NCBI GenBank assembly: GCA_003132865.1
Contig: PKYZ01000630.1
Span: 1-6,702, forward strand
DNA length: 6,702 nt
Source of the DNA: Bryobacterales bacterium
GTDB lineage: Bacteria > Acidobacteriota > Terriglobia > Bryobacterales > Bryobacteraceae
Reading direction: 5' to 3'
Below the pieces are notes generated by a model, which was given only the letters and a program-made list of their open reading frames with translations, had not been told where the DNA came from and searched no databases. This document shows positions 1-6,212 of this stretch, in pieces. Made by a program: the position numbers and the translations under genes. Position 1 is the stretch's first letter. The number at the start of each line of letters is the position of its first letter.

Positions 1-1
1 G

Positions 2-382
2 CTGCTACCAGGAGGGCTGGCCCTACCACACCAGGTTGTGCGGCTACGTGTACGTGATCTTGAAGAAGCCAAACGATTTTATGTGAGCGCGCTCGGATTG
101 AAGATCACGAAAGAGGCTCCCGGCCTGGTGACCCTTGCGGACGTTCTAGCCTTGAGTTCACGTGAGTCTCGCCGCGAGCAGCAGGGCTTCAAGTCTGGAA
201 CCGCGGAAGTGGAACCGATGCACGTCTATATCGAAACAAGGGACCTCGACGCCGCACATCGGAACGTTCGAAACGCGAGGACGACAAGGCTGACAGAGAT
301 CTCCAGCAGCGATAATCGTCGCCGGTTTACATGCTGCGATCCAGACGGCAACCTGGTCGAGGTCTTTGAATCCCGGCGTTAA
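2..382 (+). CDS. VOC (glyoxalase/bleomycin-resistance fold) protein, 5' end outside window
   Basis: The protein belongs to the vicinal-oxygen-chelate superfamily, metal-dependent or metal-free enzymes and binding proteins built from paired beta-alpha-beta-beta-beta units. The visible signature is 'VRLRVRDLEEAKRFYVSALGL' near the N-terminus, the standard first strand and helix of a VOC module (V-x-L-x-V-x-D-L ... F-Y ... L-G-L). A second half follows with 'HVYIETRDLDAAH' and the closing 'DPDGNLVEVFES', whose Glu is the usual metal ligand. The His normally found before the first strand is replaced by Val, so metal binding is uncertain. The frame is open to the left edge. A GTG at 38 would start inside the first strand, and the AGGAGG at 10-15 has no start codon at a proper distance, so I treat the gene as 5'-partial. 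The TAA is at 380-382. It converges on the kinase gene. The substrate cannot be told from sequence. Confidence 0.8.
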   Translation: MLPGGLALPHQVVRLRVRDLEEAKRFYVSALGLKITKEAPGLVTLADVLALSSRESRREQQGFKSGTAEVEPMHVYIETRDLDAAHRNVRNARTTRLTEISSSDNRRRFTCCDPDGNLVEVFESRR

Positions 383-429
383 GAATAACTGGCCTTCCGC
401 GCAGGTGCCAGGCCAACTTCAGTAGATGA

Positions 430-448
430 ACGAGCGGTCGTCGCTCGT
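430..448. terminator. Hairpin between convergent genes (weak terminator candidate)
   Basis: A perfect 7-bp inverted repeat (ACGAGCG / CGCTCGT) with a 5-nt loop lies 48 bp past the VOC stop codon and about 130 bp past the kinase stop. Neither strand has a T-tract after the stem, so it is not a classic intrinsic terminator. It could stabilise 3' ends or pause polymerase for the two converging transcripts. Confidence 0.25.
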
Positions 449-483
449 GGGCCGCGGGATCGGCTAGCCGGACGTTGTGGTTG

Positions 484-496
484 CATATCGGTAGCG
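484..496 (+). repeat. Copy 1 of a short intergenic repeat (catatcggtagcg)
   Basis: This 13-mer recurs exactly at 5172-5184, and its 10-bp core TATCGGTAGC is also found at 3312-3321. All three copies lie outside convincing genes and in the same orientation. This copy lies downstream of the kinase gene, between convergent genes, so it does not sit at a promoter. Function is unknown and chance is possible. Confidence 0.35.
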
Positions 497-515
497 GTTG
501 CTGTCGTCGTTGGGT

Positions 516-535
516 GGGAACCGGTGTTAGTTCCC
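516..535. terminator. Hairpin downstream of the kinase gene (weak terminator candidate)
   Basis: A 6-bp stem GGGAAC/GTTCCC with an 8-nt loop begins about 40 bp beyond the minus-strand stop codon of the kinase gene. No run of T follows on the minus strand, so termination here would need Rho or another factor. It is one of two small hairpins in the 193-bp gap between the converging genes. Confidence 0.25.
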
Positions 536-575
536 GTTATCGGGGCCAAAAATTCTGATCGCGCCCTTATGGTGG

Positions 576-3140
576 CTACTTGGCTTCCGGCTGAAACTTC
601 CAGATAGTGGCGCGCATGACAACCTGATTGGCGAGAATCCGGCCGTCGGGGGTCCACACGCCGGAATGGCGATCACTTAAGCTCTCGGCTGGGACTCGCG
701 TGATGCGGCCGGTGTGGGTATCCAGAATGCCGAGCGGGTTGAACCACGAATCGAGCGGGCTGAGCGCGACGATCAGGTGGCCCTTGTCGTCCATGGAGCC
801 CGATGTGAAGAAACCGCCGTGAGCTCCGTACAGGGGAAGCGAGCGGTCCAAAGGGATTTCGCGCTCGGGAGCGCCGTCGAGCGGAACCTGAAACATCAGG
901 GTATGCGAGCTTTCCCCTCGTACTACGATCAGGCTGCGGCCGGAGCGATCCATGATGGCGTATTCGCCGGTAGAAACCGCGCGCGCTTCGCCGCCGGATG
1001 CGGGAACCGCCCAAACGGAACCACCGGCGCAGAAATACAGGGTTGCGCCATCCGGCGAGGCGGTAAGCCCGTTGACGACTCCTTTACCGGTTGCGATGCG
1101 GCGGGTGACGCGCCCGCTGGAGGTGTCCGCCAGGGCGATCACGCTGTGCGGCGCCGCCCCTATGGCGAAGGCGATCTCGTGCACACCCGCCAACGTCATG
1201 GGAGCGGCGGTCTCTTCTTGAGTGTTGACTAGGGGAACTGGATCCTTCCCCTTTTCCGCCGCCATGAGGCGAGTGCGGCCGAAGGCGCCGGCGGGCGTCA
1301 CCGCGCGCCCGTCGGGGAGTAAAAGAACCTGTTCGGGCCCGGAACTCAGTGGAAAGGCGCCGATCCTCTCCTGGGTTCCGCCTCCATCCGCCGAAAGGCG
1401 CATTAGTTCTTGCGGCCGATCAACTAGGTTAACGAACAAGCTCTGGTCTGTACCGGCTTCGAGATACCAAACGCGGCTGGTCACCGTGAACAGCGTTCTG
1501 GCAGCGCTCTGTTCGCCCGGGATGGCGACCACACGGGTGATCGATCCAGTGGGAAGCGCAGCCAACACGGATTTGCCGTCACGCGCGACCGTCCAGGCCT
1601 CCAGGGCGGCGGCTTCCCGCTCCGGGAGGGCCAAGCGGCGGATGGCATTGGAAGCCAGATCGATGGCGTACAAGCCGGGACCCTTTCCCGCAGATCCGGT
1701 GGGTGTCGCATAAGTAATAGCTACCTTGCCTCCAGGCGGCGTGCGAGAGCAGGCGGGCGCAAGGTATCGCGGCTTCTCCAGAGGAAACTCCTTGAGAACA
1801 CCGGTTTCCGGCCAAAACCGGTACATTTGCCCTGTTCCCCGGGCGTTGAGACGGCACAGGAGGAGACTGCCATCCCCCACAACTTCGGGCGAGAAGGCGT
1901 TTTCCAACACCAGATGCTCGTCGCCGCCCAGGACCGGCACGCTATAGACACCCAGCGGGACGCCGGTAGCGCGGTCATAGTAGATCTGGGAGCCGTCGGG
2001 CGACCAACTGATCACTTGGGTTTGGCCGCGGTCGCGCCGATGAGTCACGATGGACCAGTTGCCGGACTCGGGTTTCATTACGGCCACCTGCGTCATGCCG
2101 TTGTCGAAGGCCTTGAAGGCGAGCAGATTGCCATCCGGGGAGAGTCGGGGATTGAGGGCCATCTCCGGACCGCCCAGTAAGACCCCGGACCATTGCGGCA
2201 AGGCTGCGTCGCGCCACAACCAGCGAGTGCCGGCCACCGCCGTGGCGATCAATACTAGCGCTGCGAGTGTGCGCCAAACCCAGGCCGTCCCCGGCGACGT
2301 CGATGCCGCCAGCGTACTATGGCTTCCGCTCGGCGTACCCACTTGCGACAGGGCGAACCGCAGGTCGCGCGCCGATTGGAATCGCTCGCGCGGGTCTTTT
2401 TCCAGGCAATGCGCCACGATCTGCCGCAAAGCCTCGGGCACGGTCTCCGGCAGATCCGGCGGTTCCTGTTTGAGGATGGCGGTCATAGTCTCTACGTTGG
2501 TTTCGCCCCAAAAAGCGCGCCTGCCCGACAGCAGTTCGTACAAAATCACGCCGAAGCTGAAGAAGTCGCTGCGGTGGTCGGTCGAAAAGCCGCGCACCTG
2601 CTCTGGGCTCATATAGCCGGGCGTGCCCATGACCACTCCCGGTTCAGTCCGCATGATTACAGTGGAGTCGTCCGTGGAGCCTGCGGCCTGCACCTTGGCC
2701 AGTCCGAAATCCAGGATCTTCGGCCGCCCATCGCGCGTCAACAGGATGTTACCCGGCTTGAGATCGCGATGCACGATGCCGGCATCGTGCGCCGCCGCCA
2801 GGCCGCTCGCGATCTGCACCGCCACCTCAATCGTCTTCCGCAGCCCCAGTTTGGCGCTCGACAGGGGTGGGCCATCCACGAGTTCGCTGACGAAATACCC
2901 CTCGCCGACATCGTACACGGCAACGATATTCGGATGGTTCAGCGCCGCCACCGCCCGCGCTTCCTGCTCGAACCGCTGGCGACGGAGGGGATCGTTGGCC
3001 ACTTCCGGCGGCAAAATCTTCAGCGCGACATCGCGCCCCAGCCGCTTATCGCGCGCGCGGTACACTTCGCCCATTCCGCCCGCGCCGAGAGGGGACAGAA
3101 TTTCATAGGGGCCGAGTTGATCACCGGCGACCAGGGGCAT
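576..3140 (-). CDS. Membrane serine/threonine protein kinase with C-terminal WD40/PD40-like propeller
   Basis: This is a Hanks-type (PknB-like) kinase that phosphorylates Ser/Thr on proteins, anchored in the inner membrane. With the start used here (854 aa) the kinase domain spans about residues 10-270: glycine loop GAGGMG (19-24), VALK lysine K41, helix-C Glu E60, catalytic HRD with D126 and N131, DFG with D144, SPE at 178-180 and subdomain IX D192. All catalytic residues are present, and the Arg before the catalytic Asp marks an RD kinase. A single hydrophobic helix (about 288-305) follows. The roughly 550-residue outer part has repeated 'SPDG'-type blades (334-337, 380-383, 695-698, 831-833), typical of TolB/PD40 propellers. 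The frame extends to an ATG at 3230, but family members start about 10 residues before 'GPYEIL', and a possible -10 box overlaps the upstream ATG, so I prefer 3140. No strong ribosome binding site precedes either start. Propeller ligand and kinase targets are unknown. Confidence 0.93.
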   Translation of the reverse strand: MPLVAGDQLGPYEILSPLGAGGMGEVYRARDKRLGRDVALKILPPEVANDPLRRQRFEQEARAVAALNHPNIVAVYDVGEGYFVSELVDGPPLSSAKLGLRKTIEVAVQIASGLAAAHDAGIVHRDLKPGNILLTRDGRPKILDFGLAKVQAAGSTDDSTVIMRTEPGVVMGTPGYMSPEQVRGFSTDHRSDFFSFGVILYELLSGRRAFWGETNVETMTAILKQEPPDLPETVPEALRQIVAHCLEKDPRERFQSARDLRFALSQVGTPSGSHSTLAASTSPGTAWVWRTLAALVLIATAVAGTRWLWRDAALPQWSGVLLGGPEMALNPRLSPDGNLLAFKAFDNGMTQVAVMKPESGNWSIVTHRRDRGQTQVISWSPDGSQIYYDRATGVPLGVYSVPVLGGDEHLVLENAFSPEVVGDGSLLLCRLNARGTGQMYRFWPETGVLKEFPLEKPRYLAPACSRTPPGGKVAITYATPTGSAGKGPGLYAIDLASNAIRRLALPEREAAALEAWTVARDGKSVLAALPTGSITRVVAIPGEQSAARTLFTVTSRVWYLEAGTDQSLFVNLVDRPQELMRLSADGGGTQERIGAFPLSSGPEQVLLLPDGRAVTPAGAFGRTRLMAAEKGKDPVPLVNTQEETAAPMTLAGVHEIAFAIGAAPHSVIALADTSSGRVTRRIATGKGVVNGLTASPDGATLYFCAGGSVWAVPASGGEARAVSTGEYAIMDRSGRSLIVVRGESSHTLMFQVPLDGAPEREIPLDRSLPLYGAHGGFFTSGSMDDKGHLIVALSPLDSWFNPLGILDTHTGRITRVPAESLSDRHSGVWTPDGRILANQVVMRATIWKFQPEAK

Positions 3141-3228
3141 TGGGTCTAGTGCCAGTCTACCGCGGGCGTCCGCGAATTGGCCAACTAGAGATCTTTCTGT
3201 CCGGCTGGTCGCTAGCCAGAAGCAATCC

Positions 3229-3258
3229 ATTATGAGCGAGAATGCGCCGAACCTCCAA
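3229..3258 (-). promoter_or_regulatory. Candidate sigma-70-type promoter of the kinase gene
   Basis: Read on the minus strand, TTGGAG (3258-3253) is followed after 18 bp by CATAAT (3234-3229), matching the -35 box at 3 of 6 positions and the -10 box at 5 of 6. Transcription would begin near 3222, leaving a leader of about 80 nt to the ATG at 3140. The -10 box overlaps the ATG at 3230, which argues against translation from there. This is a pattern match only. Confidence 0.35.
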
Positions 3259-3311
3259 ATTGTCGTGGGGCCAACATCAGACTGTTCGTGAGGAGGACGT
3301 TGTCCCTTGTT

Positions 3312-3321
3312 ATCGGTAGCA
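3312..3321 (+). repeat. Copy 2 of the short intergenic repeat (tatcggtagc core)
   Basis: This is the 10-bp core shared with 486-495 and 5174-5183. It lies about 55 bp upstream of the candidate -35 box of the kinase gene, where an activator site could sit, but there is no direct evidence of protein binding. Confidence 0.3.
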
Positions 3322-3653
3322 GTCGCATGACCGTGAGCGTGCCAGTCTCCGAGTGCCGCGTATTCCGACCGGAGCAGGCGTGCCTGAATGCTCCAATCAA
3401 CGAGATGGCGACGACACGTCCAAGTGGAACGTCCGTGCTGCTCCCGCGATCTCGTTTTGCGCGACGGCGTCGCAACCGCGCACGATCTCGAATTAAGACC
3501 GAACGGACGAAGGAAATTCTGCTCTCTCCTTGCTGATTCTCATTGCGTTGGAGCGCCCTCGCTCGCCTCTGGGCTTTTGGCTAACACAATTGGGATTACT
3601 GGGTAAGGCAGGCTGTAGCCATTTCAGAGCTCTGCCTGAAGGCGTGAGGAGGG

Positions 3654-3670
3654 CCGGTAGGCGCTACCGG
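3654..3670. terminator. GC-rich hairpin at the end of the 471-aa gene
   Basis: A perfect 7-bp stem CCGGTAG/CTACCGG with a 3-nt loop covers the TAG stop codon (3664-3666, minus strand) of the carboxypeptidase-regulatory-like gene. It has no T-tract on the minus strand, so it may protect the 3' end of the message or assist Rho rather than terminate alone. Confidence 0.35.
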
Positions 3671-5079
3671 GTCGGTGCGAGTGTTACATCCCTGGCGACA
3701 TACAGGACCAACGCGATGCGGCCGGTGTCTTCCAGCCAATGATATTCCAGGACACCGGTGCCCGCTTTCTGCGGCGTGCTTCTCAGCCGAACTTCCGTCT
3801 CGCCGATCTTGAGGTGTACGTTTTCCACCGAAAGGTGCATGGAATCGACCGCGCCTGAGGCGGACGGCGCGGCTGTGGAAGTGACCTGGCCCTCTACTTT
3901 GGTCCCGGCTTTGGCGGCGATGACACCGCCTGCCTCCAGGTCTTTGGAAAGCACGAAGGTAAGCGGCCTCGCGGTTCCCGTCGTGGCGGAACGCAGGTCC
4001 TCTACGGAAAACAGCGGCACCGGGGTGCCGTCGCGCAGAACGGGCTGCCGCCGTGCCACCGTTTTCGGCACATGGGTCGTCAGCCAGCGGTAGACGAATT
4101 CCTGTATCAGATGATCGGTTGCCCTGCCGCTGAAACCCAGCAGAAAACCATGAAAAGCGCGCAGTCCCGGGCGGGAGGTGTAGGAGTGGAGGGGGGATAA
4201 GATCTCCCGCGCGGCAAGTCCTCCGATCATATCGGAGTAGTCGGGCTGCCAGTGGCCGTTATCGCCCTTGGCAACGAACGCGGTCCCGACGGCGTAAAGA
4301 AATCGTGAGCGGAGACTGCCGGTTCCTTTATAGAAGTAGCGCGGATCCTGGTGAAACACGGATTGGGTGAGGGTATGGCCGATCAAGACGTGGGTGACGC
4401 TGGCGGCGTAGTCCACGCCAAAGCGCTTCCCGTACCCTTCCATCCCCTGGCCGAATTGCCGGTCGGTGGTGTTGCGCCATTGTTCGATTCCGGCGCCGGC
4501 TGCGTTGCCCAGGATGGTCTCCGGATCGATCAGGGTTCGCAACCCAAGGTGAAATTTCTGGGCGGCGGTCAAAGGCGCGGCATTCGGATCGTAGGTGACG
4601 TAGAAGTTCGGAACAATCCCGAGCAATCGCTGTTTCTCCTCGGCGTGCACCTGCTGGACGGCCAGTTCGTGCGGCGGCAGAGTCACATCCACTTTGCTGA
4701 TGGCGGGTGCGATCTGCAGAACGACCGGAGGGAGCGGTGGATTCTCGCCGGAAACCACGGAAACATTGGTCTTCTCGTCCATGAAACCACCAGCCGTGAT
4801 GGTGAGGGTGTAGGCCCCGGGTTCGACCGCGGAGAAGTGGAACGAGCCCGTCTGGTCGGTAAGAGTAGTGCGCAGGGCAGTGGACCCGGGCGCCTGTAAT
4901 CTGACGATGGCGGCCTCCACCAACGATCCGGAGGAGTCCGCGACGCTGCCGCGGATGGTTCCGGGCGCAGGGCTAGTTTGTGCCGCGCATGACTGTGCAA
5001 CCAGTAGGATGCAAATCGATGACGTAACAGCAGTCCCCCACCCGCCGCGCGATTGGCCGCGTTGTAGCTGCGCTCGCAT
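3664..5079 (-). CDS. Exported carboxypeptidase-regulatory-like domain protein
   Basis: This 471-aa protein is predicted to be exported. An N-terminal signal sequence has a basic start, a hydrophobic stretch at about 16-29 and a likely cleavage after 'SCAA' (residue 33). Cys31 lacks a clean lipobox, so a lipoprotein is less likely. Residues about 38-124 form a carboxypeptidase-regulatory-like beta-sandwich ('GTIRGSVADSSGSLVEAAI', then 'TDQTGSFHFSAVEPGAYTLTI'), a non-catalytic domain often found on envelope proteins. Residues about 147-330 match a domain common in Acidobacteriota secreted proteins, with 'LLGIVPNF', 'GYGKRFG' and 'HQDPRYFY'; I know no function for it. The C-terminal part (about 355-471) is beta-rich and unassigned. 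The start is an ATG with GGTGA about 12 nt upstream. The gene is 523 bp upstream of the kinase start and codirectional, but the gap argues against one operon. A structural or binding role at the cell surface is inference. Confidence 0.9.
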   Translation of the reverse strand: MRAQLQRGQSRGGWGTAVTSSICILLVAQSCAAQTSPAPGTIRGSVADSSGSLVEAAIVRLQAPGSTALRTTLTDQTGSFHFSAVEPGAYTLTITAGGFMDEKTNVSVVSGENPPLPPVVLQIAPAISKVDVTLPPHELAVQQVHAEEKQRLLGIVPNFYVTYDPNAAPLTAAQKFHLGLRTLIDPETILGNAAGAGIEQWRNTTDRQFGQGMEGYGKRFGVDYAASVTHVLIGHTLTQSVFHQDPRYFYKGTGSLRSRFLYAVGTAFVAKGDNGHWQPDYSDMIGGLAAREILSPLHSYTSRPGLRAFHGFLLGFSGRATDHLIQEFVYRWLTTHVPKTVARRQPVLRDGTPVPLFSVEDLRSATTGTARPLTFVLSKDLEAGGVIAAKAGTKVEGQVTSTAAPSASGAVDSMHLSVENVHLKIGETEVRLRSTPQKAGTGVLEYHWLEDTGRIALVLYVARDVTLAPTR

Positions 5080-5091
5080 GAACTGATTCTC

Positions 5092-5113
5092 TCACCCCCC
5101 CAGTCGGCGGGGG
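5092..5113 (-). promoter_or_regulatory. G-rich ribosome binding site within a possible leader hairpin
   Basis: On the minus strand the leader of the 471-aa gene reads CCCCC, 7 nt, then seven G followed by TGAG, ending 11 nt before the ATG at 5079. GGTGA can pair with the 3' end of 16S rRNA. The five C can pair with five of the G, which would partly hide the ribosome site. Whether this fold forms is not known. Confidence 0.3.
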
Positions 5114-5136
5114 AAATGGGCCGCCAGGCAATTGAG

Positions 5137-5181
5137 TACCGATATTGACGGTTCTCACGGCATTATGAGTACATATCGGTA
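5137..5181. repeat. 9-bp inverted repeat upstream of the 471-aa gene
   Basis: TACCGATAT (5137-5145) and ATATCGGTA (5173-5181) are perfect inverse copies separated by 27 bp. GAGTAC also occurs directly repeated at 5134-5139 and 5167-5172. Centre to centre the arms are 36 bp apart, about 3.4 helical turns. They lie 60-100 bp upstream of the start codon and flank a CATAAT (-10-like, minus strand, 5167-5162), a layout that would suit a repressor operator. No -35 box is convincing. Confidence 0.4.
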
Positions 5182-5184
5182 GCG
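5172..5184 (+). repeat. Copy 3 of the short intergenic repeat (catatcggtagcg)
   Basis: This is identical over 13 bp to 484-496. It contains the right arm of the 9-bp inverted repeat and sits about 95 bp upstream of the ATG of the exported protein gene. Confidence 0.35.
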
Positions 5185-5228
5185 AACTGTGGCGCGCGCT
5201 CGATACGCGGATGCGGCCACGGTTGCCG

Positions 5229-5499
5229 TTAGCCGCCAAGCCGCCCCTTCCTCTCCACGTAGCTCACCCGGATGATCTGCTCGTTGCTGAAACGGTCGGC
5301 ATCCTCGGCCGGTCCCGGCCCAGGCCGCTCTTCCCACTCAAACCAGTTCTCCGCGCGCTCGGCCGGCGGTAGCTCCTCCGTAGGCTTGCCGAAAACTCAC
5401 AACAAGTCTGGGCGCCGCGATCTTGAATTGGAAGCCGGCCCGATACCTCCAGGACGCCAGGACATGGTCGTAAGCTGCCGGGTCCACGGTCCTGCCGTC
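5229..5499 (-). pseudogene. Frameshifted C-terminal remnant of an unidentified protein
   Basis: Two minus-strand frames join into about 90 residues with one extra base near 5391. The first runs from 5499 down to about 5392 with no start codon ('DGRTVDPAAYDHVLASWRYR', later 'FKIAAPRLVVSF'). The second runs on from 5390 to the TAA at 5231-5229 ('GKPTEELPPAERAENWFEWE', later 'RFSNEQIIRVSYVERKGRLG'). Third codon positions in the second frame are almost all G or C, as expected of a real gene in a GC-rich genome, and the two frames read naturally as one protein after the shift. The segment 'RFSNEQIIRV' resembles the start of IS3-type OrfA proteins, but its surroundings do not, so I do not assign a family. 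The 5' part is missing, cut where the permease fragment begins. Confidence 0.55.
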
Positions 5500-5771
5500 T
5501 CATGCGACAGTTGCTGGTGGAAGGCCTGCTGCTCTCGCTCACCGGCGGCGTGATGGGGGTCGCGGTGGCCCAGGCCGGTGCCCTGGCCCTGCTCGGTTTC
5601 CTGCCGCAGGGCAGGACTCCGCTGGGCCTGACGGCCACGCCGGACGCGCGCGTTCTGCTGTTCAACTTTGGTGTGGCCCTGGTGACCGGACTGCTCTTCG
5701 GCCTGGTCCCGGCGCTGCAGGCCACCAAACCCGACGTGGCCTTCAGTCTATCTTCACAGACTCTACCTTGA
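5478..5771 (+). pseudogene. C-terminal fragment of an ADOP/MacB-type ABC transporter permease
   Basis: ADOP-family permeases are duplicated MacB/FtsX-type inner-membrane proteins of roughly 800-900 aa, very numerous in Acidobacteriota. Here only about 90 codons remain. 'RLMRQLLVEGLLLSLTGG' is the membrane-entry motif preceding a transmembrane helix, followed by 'TPDARVLLF' and 'TGLLFGLVPALQATKPDVA', the second helix and conserved tail of the FtsX-like domain. The match begins near 5481 (G-x4-RL-x-RQ) and ends near 5741, where normal family members would continue into a further domain. The frame then runs only 9 codons to a TGA, overlapping the stop of the 137-aa gene. An ATG at 5502 is internal to the motif and is not a true start. 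No nucleotide-binding subunit or membrane-fusion gene is nearby. I judge it non-functional debris. Confidence 0.85.
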
Positions 5772-6156
5772 GGGTGTCGCTGGTCAGGGTTCCGGTGACA
5801 CGCGCCTTAATGGCACTCGCCGTTTTCCCGGTTCGCCAGTAATTGAAGACAATCTTGCTGGCTTTCGAGCTCTTTCGAAGCGCCGTCACAGCTTTGCTAT
5901 TCCCGCCTTCATCAAACTTTACGAACTTGCCATCAGCCAGCATCAGGCCAAAATTCACTGTGCACATGCTTACCGGACAGCTGCCGGGTTTAACAGCATG
6001 TTCCACTTCAACGCCACAATCCGTGCGAGTCGCGTCAGCGAGCGCACCGGACCAGTTGCCAGTTTCGGAACCGACTGTTTGTGCGGGCGCTGATGGATGC
6101 TGAGGAAATGCAGTGAAAGCGCAAAAGCTGAGCATTGCAATTCTTGTAACGAACAT
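5743..6156 (-). CDS. Small secreted protein of unknown function (137 aa)
   Basis: A signal sequence is evident: hydrophobic residues 6-17 ('IAMLSFCAFTAF') and a likely cleavage after 'APA' (residue 25). The mature part starts with 'GNWSGALADATRTDCG' and has 'SCPVSMCTVNFGLMLADGKF', 'KFDEGGNSKAV' and the closing 'VTGTLTSDTLKVESVKID'. This layout resembles small exported proteins common in Acidobacteriota that pair a Trp-Ser/Thr-Gly entry with a short 'GLMLSDGK' strand and a final 'VTGTL...DT' beta hairpin; I know no biochemical function. Three mature cysteines (47, 60, 65) could form disulphides. The ribosome site AAAGGAG (6170-6164) lies 7 nt before the ATG, the best in the window. A TATACT box lies upstream (6212-6207). 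The gene sits among debris, yet is intact. Its stop codon touches the end of the permease fragment. Confidence 0.85.
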   Translation of the reverse strand: MFVTRIAMLSFCAFTAFPQHPSAPAQTVGSETGNWSGALADATRTDCGVEVEHAVKPGSCPVSMCTVNFGLMLADGKFVKFDEGGNSKAVTALRKSSKASKIVFNYWRTGKTASAIKARVTGTLTSDTLKVESVKID

Positions 6157-6163
6157 GCTGCAA

Positions 6164-6199
6164 CTCCTTTGTCGGAATTTTCATTTTGAGTTTTCCGAC
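6164..6199 (-). promoter_or_regulatory. Inverted repeat directly abutting the ribosome binding site
   Basis: GTCGGAA (6171-6177) and TTCCGAC (6193-6199) are perfect 7-bp inverse copies around a 15-nt A/T-rich loop. In the mRNA (minus strand) the hairpin ends exactly where AAAGGAG begins (6170-6164). With the candidate -10 box at 6212-6207, transcription would start at or next to the stem. It could be a 5'-stabilising stem, a thermosensor-like element or a repressor operator over the start site; sequence alone does not decide. Confidence 0.5.
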
Positions 6200-6206
6200 C
6201 GGCATT

Positions 6207-6212
6207 AGTATA
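6207..6212 (-). promoter_or_regulatory. Candidate -10 box of the 137-aa gene
   Basis: TATACT on the minus strand matches the sigma-70 -10 consensus at 5 of 6 positions and would give a leader of about 44 nt. No acceptable -35 box lies 16-18 bp upstream. That upstream DNA is the transposase remnant, so any original -35 may have been replaced at the junction. Confidence 0.35.

Larger units (their letters stand above)
3141..3653. other. Long non-coding gap upstream of the kinase gene
   Basis: About 500 bp hold no recognisable gene. Two overlapping open frames exist on opposite strands, an 81-codon minus frame (3230-3475, TTG start) and an 82-codon plus frame (3288-3536, GTG start). Neither resembles a family I know. 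The plus frame has an AGGAGG at 3291-3296, but that lies inside its own start region, and third-position GC does not clearly favour either strand. Also present are a promoter candidate for the kinase (3229-3258), one copy of the TATCGGTAGC motif (3312-3321), a 10-bp direct repeat GTGCCAGTCT at 3149-3158 and 3339-3348, and a 10-bp palindrome CAGAGCTCTG at 3625-3634. It may be a decayed gene plus the kinase's control region. Confidence 0.5.

Noticed and set aside
714..1232. A 172-codon plus-strand open frame opposite the propeller part of the kinase
   Set aside because: It lies entirely antisense to the propeller repeats and shows no domain signature.
2319..3149. A 276-codon plus-strand open frame opposite the kinase domain
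   Set aside because: It is antisense to the conserved kinase domain, resembles no known family, and long antisense frames are common opposite GC-rich genes.
4351..4899. A 182-codon plus-strand open frame opposite the exported protein gene
   Set aside because: It mirrors a well-supported minus gene with a signal sequence and recognised domain, and has no recognisable motif or ribosome site.
5145..5173. A plus-strand sigma-70 promoter starting from TTGACG at 5145-5150
   Set aside because: No fitting -10 box lies 16-18 bp downstream and no intact plus-strand gene follows.
5229..5300. Calling the 5229-5499 remnant an IS3 OrfA because of 'RFSNEQIIRV'
   Set aside because: The motif normally lies at the N-terminus and is followed by a helix-turn-helix; here it is near the C-terminus and a stop follows 12 codons later.
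5264..5728. A 154-codon minus-strand open frame across both fragments
   Set aside because: It crosses the fragment junction in a frame that matches neither the remnant nor the permease, and is rich in Arg, Pro and Ser as expected of a shadow frame.
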